Source: Chlorokybus atmophyticus (lineage: Eukaryota > Streptophyta > Chlorokybophyceae > Chlorokybales > Chlorokybaceae). From it: a stretch of 64,000 nucleotides of DNA. Made by a program: the position numbers and the translations under genes. Positions within the stretch are counted from its first letter, which is position 1. Each line of letters starts with the position of its first letter. A model generated the notes under the pieces. The model did no database searches and was not told the DNA's origin. It was given only the letters and a program-made list of their open reading frames with translations. The stretch is from positions 968,540 to 1,032,539 of the forward strand of contig RHPI01001737.1 in assembly GCA_009103225.1 (NCBI GenBank). The letters are read 5' to 3'. Shown here one piece after another: positions 57,156 to 64,000 of this stretch.

Positions 57156-59842
57156 TGACACAGCAGCCCATTGACACCCCTGTAGATCTTTCCGTGGCGA
57201 TTCCACGAGCAAAACTTGTACCGTCACCTACTAGTCAGCATGCATGACTAATGACACGCAACACGTAAAGACAACATGCGCGACAACTTGCTAACAGGTT
57301 GTCTGCCCATCGGCTGCGCAAGACACCATTGCGCTTACCTCCATGGCACCCTGTCTTATGAGGGTGCCTTCCAAACAATTCACTAACCTCTTGCTTGGCG
57401 CGTGTGTGTTGCAAGGCCTCGCCTGGCTGTTTCCGCGCGTGGCCCAACTGCTGCGCGGGCCCACAGTGCAATAGGCCTCGTAGGCCTAGGCACGGCAGCA
57501 CACTTTCTGCGATATTTGTGTGCCCGTTTTCAGCAGCATGGCCGAGCCCCACAAGCCACGCGGGGCACGGCTCCCCAGTCGCTTTAGCGGTATTACTAAA
57601 CTCGTGCGTTGGTGGTGATGTGCCATGCAGCGGCTTGCCTAAGTTGTACCACCGCACAGCGCAGCAAGGGAGCGGAGTATCTTCCAATGATATGCTCCTG
57701 CAATGATCCGGTCGCCGGCCACATACGCGGGACACAACCGTCCGCCCGAGGCACCCGTCAAACTTGCTGCCGTTATCTGATAGCTACATGTAGGCGTGCT
57801 ACGAGCGGTAGGGCGCCCGGGCAGCATTTAAGGGCGTATAATAGCGGCTTGCTTCAAAGCAGGCATTCTACACGACTGAAGTGTCATCGTCCTGATGTTA
57901 ACACGAAAGCGTTGCGTTCAACCCGAGAGAAGCTCACAGGCCCCATTTCAGTGTTGAATCTTGCGTAATAGCCAATTTCGCTATTCAAACCGCAATCTGC
58001 TACCCACCAATTGCGATGCAACTTGCAGCCATCCGACCTTTTTATAGCAGCTGTCGGCGTTCGACGCTGCTGAACGAGACACCTTCGACACTTACATAGC
58101 GATCGCAACGTACCCGCTACCGTTGCCATCCAACTGATGTTGCCTGTGACAATGGAAGGCATTGAAATTCGGAATTGTGCTGCGATGGCCCCAGCTGCTT
58201 TCATTAATGGTTGAGCAGCGGTTGCCTCCATCATTTGACGCAAGGTTATTCATGATAAAAAGGGGCATCGTCCGCCCTTTTTATTGCGACTGATGAGGTG
58301 GCCATCGGCAGCTTGCAGTAGCAGGACCTGCGCTCGGCAATGACGTCGACGCTGTTGCCAACCACCTCTGATTAGAGCCGTTGCGTATGTCGCATTCGCT
58401 GCGGGTGAGTGTCGCCGCATACATGATAATCTTACCGGCAGGATACTACGACGGCCTCTGTAATCATGGCGTCTTGTGTAGCAGCCGCAGCTATCTAATG
58501 ATGAAACGAGGCTGCAGTCAGCGGCTTGCACAGAGACGGAAGCTTGGTTATTGTGCGTGCCTGTGTGGAGGGAGTTGCAGACGTTTGAGTAGAGTTGCGC
58601 ATCGCCGTCGCCATTCATTGCCTGCGGGGGCTACCACACATGCTACTGCCGGGCGTGCAAGCATGAGCGCTTGCGGCGAGGAGGTGCACGACGCGCTGTC
58701 CCAAAAGAGTCTTCATATTACGGACTGCATGCAGGAGGGACAGCATACGCGCGGTCACAATGTGGTGCGCGACTCACTGTGCTTTGCATTATAAATGTGC
58801 GAGGCAGGCTATTCCGTTAGCAAAAAGAGGTCGGCTACTTGCCAGACATCATCGCGGGCGGTCGATGTTGCATGGACATCGTGACCGCGGAGATGGGTCG
58901 TGACAATCGTCTGCTGTTGGACGTCACTATCACACGCGCTCATGCTTTGCCGGAGCTGATGTGCGGGCGGCAGAGCATGCGAAGCACGCGAAATACAGCG
59001 ATGGTCACCTGACGGACAGTGTCATGCGCGTGTGTGTCGGTGACGCAACGCATTGGTTATTAAAGCTTTTAGGGTCATATGTTATGAGTTGGGGCTAAGT
59101 TACAGTCAGCACATCGAGGTGTAACTCAATTGCGCTGGTATGACCCACATGTGACTGAAAATCGCTGGGTGTGACTAATTTGGCAGATGTATGGTAGTTA
59201 TGGCAGCTAAAGTGGTTAAAACGGTTGTAGAGACATGGTAGAAAGGATATGTAAGTGTCCTTCACTTGTGTTGCAGCTACTCGAGCGCAAGTCCCTTTTT
59301 CTATTGGGAGTACTACTCCCAACAGAACAAGTAGCTGTATATTATAGAGCTACTTAGAGAGGCTTCAAGACTTGGTTGGTCGTTGCCTTGGTTGTGTGCT
59401 TGCCTTGAGTGTGCACATGCTTGGATATGCTTATGTGTGAAGTGTATGAGCGTGTGCCACACCTTGTGAACGGACTTACCTCATCTCCCCATGCATCACA
59501 TGCCAGTGTAGCAGCTCGTGCTTGAGTCTATGTTGGTTAAGACACGCGCTTGTTACTTGCGCTCAACTCATTGGCATCAAGGTGTGCGGGTGTTTGTGGT
59601 TGTGGAGGACGTGGAATGCCCGTGGAAACAAGGTCAGGAGCTGGCCTGAAGGAGCTTGAAGTTTCCTTGGAGGAGAGAGAAGTGTTGCCCAAGAAAGAGG
59701 TGCCTACTTCCCCGAGCCAAGGAGACTTCGAGGACGAGCCAGCCGGTGACAAGGAACACCACGAGAAGGTTGAAGAGGAGGAGTCAGGTCTGATGGACAC
59801 TTTGTTGAAGACGGAGATGGCGGGTGAGTGCACGTGTTTTAG
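57156..59842 (+). repeat. tandem duplication, unit 1 (2,687 bp)
   Basis: Starts TGACACAGCAGCCC and ends GTGTTTTAG; repeated immediately at 59843-62529. Open frames in the two units are the same except for two substitutions I noticed (C/T at 58080 versus 60767, A/C at 58098 versus 60785). The unit includes the 5' part of the retroelement gag and a decayed non-LTR-like segment. Confidence 0.95.
58640..59070 (+). pseudogene. relic resembling the C-terminal region of a non-LTR retrotransposon polyprotein (copy 1)
   Basis: Across several frames I read HITDCMQEGQHTRGHNVVRD, then YLPDIIAGGRC, LLLDVTITRAHALP, and HAKHAKYSDGHL. This order (Cys/His finger near GG-x-x-x-R-H-N-x-V-R-D, then L-D-V-T-x-T, then K-x-x-K-Y) is found after the polymerase of some non-LTR elements. 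The frame is broken repeatedly. Identification is from pattern memory and tentative. The same relic recurs in unit 2 at about 61327-61757. Confidence 0.35.
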
Positions 59843-62529
59843 TGACACAGCAGCCCATTGACACCCCTGTAGATCTTTCCGTGGCGATTCCACGAGCAAA
59901 ACTTGTACCGTCACCTACTAGTCAGCATGCATGACTAATGACACGCAACACGTAAAGACAACATGCGCGACAACTTGCTAACAGGTTGTCTGCCCATCGG
60001 CTGCGCAAGACACCATTGCGCTTACCTCCATGGCACCCTGTCTTATGAGGGTGCCTTCCAAACAATTCACTAACCTCTTGCTTGGCGCGTGTGTGTTGCA
60101 AGGCCTCGCCTGGCTGTTTCCGCGCGTGGCCCAACTGCTGCGCGGGCCCACAGTGCAATAGGCCTCGTAGGCCTAGGCACGGCAGCACACTTTCTGCGAT
60201 ATTTGTGTGCCCGTTTTCAGCAGCATGGCCGAGCCCCACAAGCCACGCGGGGCACGGCTCCCCAGTCGCTTTAGCGGTATTACTAAACTCGTGCGTTGGT
60301 GGTGATGTGCCATGCAGCGGCTTGCCTAAGTTGTACCACCGCACAGCGCAGCAAGGGAGCGGAGTATCTTCCAATGATATGCTCCTGCAATGATCCGGTC
60401 GCCGGCCACATACGCGGGACACAACCGTCCGCCCGAGGCACCCGTCAAACTTGCTGCCGTTATCTGATAGCTACATGTAGGCGTGCTACGAGCGGTAGGG
60501 CGCCCGGGCAGCATTTAAGGGCGTATAATAGCGGCTTGCTTCAAAGCAGGCATTCTACACGACTGAAGTGTCATCGTCCTGATGTTAACACGAAAGCGTT
60601 GCGTTCAACCCGAGAGAAGCTCACAGGCCCCATTTCAGTGTTGAATCTTGCGTAATAGCCAATTTCGCTATTCAAACCGCAATCTGCTACCCACCAATTG
60701 CGATGCAACTTGCAGCCATCCGACCTTTTTATAGCAGCTGTCGGCGTTCGACGCTGCTGAACGAGATACCTTCGACACTTACATCGCGATCGCAACGTAC
60801 CCGCTACCGTTGCCATCCAACTGATGTTGCCTGTGACAATGGAAGGCATTGAAATTCGGAATTGTGCTGCGATGGCCCCAGCTGCTTTCATTAATGGTTG
60901 AGCAGCGGTTGCCTCCATCATTTGACGCAAGGTTATTCATGATAAAAAGGGGCATCGTCCGCCCTTTTTATTGCGACTGATGAGGTGGCCATCGGCAGCT
61001 TGCAGTAGCAGGACCTGCGCTCGGCAATGACGTCGACGCTGTTGCCAACCACCTCTGATTAGAGCCGTTGCGTATGTCGCATTCGCTGCGGGTGAGTGTC
61101 GCCGCATACATGATAATCTTACCGGCAGGATACTACGACGGCCTCTGTAATCATGGCGTCTTGTGTAGCAGCCGCAGCTATCTAATGATGAAACGAGGCT
61201 GCAGTCAGCGGCTTGCACAGAGACGGAAGCTTGGTTATTGTGCGTGCCTGTGTGGAGGGAGTTGCAGACGTTTGAGTAGAGTTGCGCATCGCCGTCGCCA
61301 TTCATTGCCTGCGGGGGCTACCACACATGCTACTGCCGGGCGTGCAAGCATGAGCGCTTGCGGCGAGGAGGTGCACGACGCGCTGTCCCAAAAGAGTCTT
61401 CATATTACGGACTGCATGCAGGAGGGACAGCATACGCGCGGTCACAATGTGGTGCGCGACTCACTGTGCTTTGCATTATAAATGTGCGAGGCAGGCTATT
61501 CCGTTAGCAAAAAGAGGTCGGCTACTTGCCAGACATCATCGCGGGCGGTCGATGTTGCATGGACATCGTGACCGCGGAGATGGGTCGTGACAATCGTCTG
61601 CTGTTGGACGTCACTATCACACGCGCTCATGCTTTGCCGGAGCTGATGTGCGGGCGGCAGAGCATGCGAAGCACGCGAAATACAGCGATGGTCACCTGAC
61701 GGACAGTGTCATGCGCGTGTGTGTCGGTGACGCAACGCATTGGTTATTAAAGCTTTTAGGGTCATATGTTATGAGTTGGGGCTAAGTTACAGTCAGCACA
61801 TCGAGGTGTAACTCAATTGCGCTGGTATGACCCACATGTGACTGAAAATCGCTGGGTGTGACTAATTTGGCAGATGTATGGTAGTTATGGCAGCTAAAGT
61901 GGTTAAAACGGTTGTAGAGACATGGTAGAAAGGATATGTAAGTGTCCTTCACTTGTGTTGCAGCTACTCGAGCGCAAGTCCCTTTTTCTATTGGGAGTAC
62001 TACTCCCAACAGAACAAGTAGCTGTATATTATAGAGCTACTTAGAGAGGCTTCAAGACTTGGTTGGTCGTTGCCTTGGTTGTGTGCTTGCCTTGAGTGTG
62101 CACATGCTTGGATATGCTTATGTGTGAAGTGTATGAGCGTGTGCCACACCTTGTGAACGGACTTACCTCATCTCCCCATGCATCACATGCCAGTGTAGCA
62201 GCTCGTGCTTGAGTCTATGTTGGTTAAGACACGCGCTTGTTACTTGCGCTCAACTCATTGGCATCAAGGTGTGCGGGTGTTTGTGGTTGTGGAGGACGTG
62301 GAATGCCCGTGGAAACAAGGTCAGGAGCTGGCCTGAAGGAGCTTGAAGTTTCCTTGGAGGAGAGAGAAGTGTTGCCCAAGAAAGAGGTGCCTACTTCCCC
62401 GAGCCAAGGAGACTTCGAGGACGAGCCAGCCGGTGACAAGGAACACCACGAGAAGGTTGAAGAGGAGGAGTCAGGTCTGATGGACACTTTGTTGAAGACG
62501 GAGATGGCGGGTGAGTGCACGTGTTTTAG
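59843..62529 (+). repeat. tandem duplication, unit 2 (2,687 bp)
   Basis: Near-identical to 57156-59842. At its right end gag continues into unique sequence (TGGTCGGCC...), showing that unit 2 holds the original junction with the retroelement, while unit 1's gag is cut off by the start of unit 2. TG is shared at both breakpoints. Confidence 0.95.
61327..61757 (+). pseudogene. relic resembling the C-terminal region of a non-LTR retrotransposon polyprotein (copy 2)
   Basis: Duplicate of 58640-59070 within the tandem duplication; same broken frames and same motifs. Confidence 0.35.
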
Positions 62530-63845
62530 TGGTCGGCCCGGCACATTGGAGCTGCAAGACTTCACCGATAGGTTTGAGTGTCCCATGATCAGCTGGTCTG
62601 CACGTGATAGGTCATGGAATGAGCACAAAGCAATCAAGATGCTGCCCCGAGATCTTGGAGGATGAATCTTTGAACACGTGGAGGGAGTTCAAGAGAAAGT
62701 TTGAGACGAGAAGAGGTGTGTAGAGCTGATCATGGAGCTGAATTTGAGAAAGAGTGGACGAAGGTGCAGCCGAAGGTGAAGGAGTGCATGCTGTTGACAC
62801 CGACGTCCGCAATTGACGCCGGTGAAGATGATGGAGCTGTTGTACTTCAAGCGCAAGGATGGTGAGACCCCTTGCATGATGTACACGACGTGGTGAAGTT
62901 GTTGGAGGACACGGAGCATGCGGTTGTATCGGACAAGATGGCCGCGGTGTTATACTTGCGTGCGTTGGAGAATGGTTTGAGGGAGGCGGTGCAGACCGTG
63001 TTGCGAGGAGCGCATCACAAGGCGCAAGCTACACGCTTCGTGACTGACTTCTTCATTGCAGCCGAGAACGCTAAGCGGCAGCAAGAGTATGAGAAGAGCG
63101 TTAGTTCGATGGCGGAGGGCATGGCGACGCAGCTGTCGGGAGGTACCAAGCGCATCAATGCTGGCCGGCGCGATGGAGGGCAAGCTACAGTAACCAAGTC
63201 AGCCCCGTGAGGAGTGTGATGGTTGCAAACGGTGTTCCCATAAGTGCATGGCATGAGGAGCAGCAAACGGGAGTGTGTTGGAGGTGTGGAGAGGCGGGAC
63301 ACATAGCCAAGTACTGCCCAAAGAGGCAAGGTCTGGTGTGTTCATATTGTGGGAAGATGAGACATGATGACAATGGGTGTTGGAGCAAGCATCCGCACTT
63401 GCGTGCGGAGGTGCTGAGTGGCAAGATGATGACTAAGGCAGCACATTCAGCTCAGGCGGGGAGCTCACAAAGCCACGCGGAGCTGGTGTGCGTGCAAGCG
63501 GGGTGTCCGCGCTTGTTGCCGAGGTGGCGGAGTTGAAGGCGGCGCTGGCGGGGCTGCGCACGCAGCCGGAAGGCAAACAAGAGGGTGTTCAACAGGAGAA
63601 GGATGATGAGGATGGAGGTGTGTACGCGCATGTGGCGTATAGCGCGGCGTTGTGCAGCCCGTTGACATTTACGGCAACTACGGGGACTGCGCGCACTGCA
63701 CCAGCACCTACGGCGGCGGTTTCGCCCTACATGCGAGGCAAGGGGGTCCGTGTTGCAGCCTCAGAGGTGTGTAAAGTTGTTGGGGGTGAGGTGAGGAACT
63801 GTTCACACCAACTGGTGCGCGTTCACGCGCGACATTCGCACTTGT
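62303..63845 (+). pseudogene. LTR-retrotransposon gag, degenerate, running toward the window edge
   Basis: Starts MPVETRSGAGLKELEV, followed by an acidic segment and MDTLLKTEMAG. After a stop near 62664 the pattern TWREFKRKFETRR (gag core, W-x-E-F-K) appears in another frame; 62872-63210 continues with LRALENGLREAVQTVLRG and 63207 onward has two zinc knuckles, CWRCGEAGHIAKYC and CSYCGKMRHDDNGC (both CX2CX4HX4C). At least three frame changes or stops are needed, so this copy is defective. No polymerase is reached before 64000, so the superfamily is undetermined. Confidence 0.75.
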
Positions 63846-64000
63846 GACGGCGACGGCGGGAGGCCATGCGCCTACGCCAGCCATGGAGGTGTCGGCGTCA
63901 ACGGCGTTGACATTGCCTTTGGTGAGGAGGTTCATGAGGGTGGAGCAGCATGAAGGCATGCTTATCGATGTGAAGAACGATGTGGATGAGGGGAAGATGC
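63846..64000 (+). other. continuation of the retroelement, cut by the window end
   Basis: The sequence still reads as retroelement-like (a frame with MLIDVKNDVDEGKM at the edge) but nothing diagnostic is present. Confidence 0.4.

Noticed and set aside
57235-57735. 166-codon minus-strand ORF duplicated at 59922-60422
   Set aside because: Appears tw​ice only because of the tandem duplication; no recognisable motif and no codon or splice evidence.

Overview
The window is nuclear DNA from a photosynthetic eukaryote, most probably a green alga (Chlorophyta). Five cellular genes can be rebuilt as multi-exon models with GT-AG introns. Their products have plant-like architecture: a HemW-type radical SAM protein, an FCP/SCP-family phosphatase, eukaryotic glutathione synthetase, an AP endonuclease carrying a SAP domain and a predicted transit peptide, and a secreted Cys-rich protein. 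No bacterial operon, Shine-Dalgarno or CRISPR structure is present. Species cannot be fixed from sequence alone.

Layout: 1588-4636 (-) HemW-like gene in 11 exons, all introns phase 0, with a 9-nt micro-exon. 4805-8573 complete pogo/Tigger-like DNA transposon with TIRs and TA target duplication, about 170 bp upstream of the HemW start. 9277-10851 (-) CTD-phosphatase-like gene. 12.2-24 kb is accessory, decaying DNA: inverted copies of an unnamed repeat (R1/R2), an OTU-protease-like relic, an orphan ORF, and a cytosine-5 methyltransferase-like gene cut in two by a Ty3/gypsy chromovirus (17162-22871), followed by an array of evenly spaced palindromes. 24-28.7 kb holds alternating purine-pyrimidine tracts, hairpins, a 629-bp N gap, a tandem duplication, a 424-bp MITE and a second palindrome array. 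29-31.4 kb (-) is an unidentified gene split by a 632-bp TRIM retrotransposon whose two LTRs are identical. 31.8-42.7 kb is more R1/R2 repeat, an AT-rich island, and a second chromovirus plus partial LTR derivatives, all inside one R1 copy.

43.2-46.4 kb (+) is glutathione synthetase (12 exons). 47.2-50.9 kb (+) is the AP endonuclease (13 exons). 52.0-52.6 kb (-) is a small hydrophilic protein. 52965-53203 is a long (GA)n microsatellite. 55.2-56.8 kb (-) is the secreted Cys-rich protein. 57156-62529 is an almost perfect 2,687-bp tandem duplication, running into a degenerate retroelement gag that continues to the window edge.

The cellular genes do not form a pathway; they are ordinary housekeeping genes separated by mobile-element blocks. 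The main unexplained signals are the two arrays of GGACC/GGTCC palindromes spaced about 30-36 bp, the R1/R2 repeat family in opposite orientations around the accessory block, and several datable nested insertions with recognisable target-site duplications.
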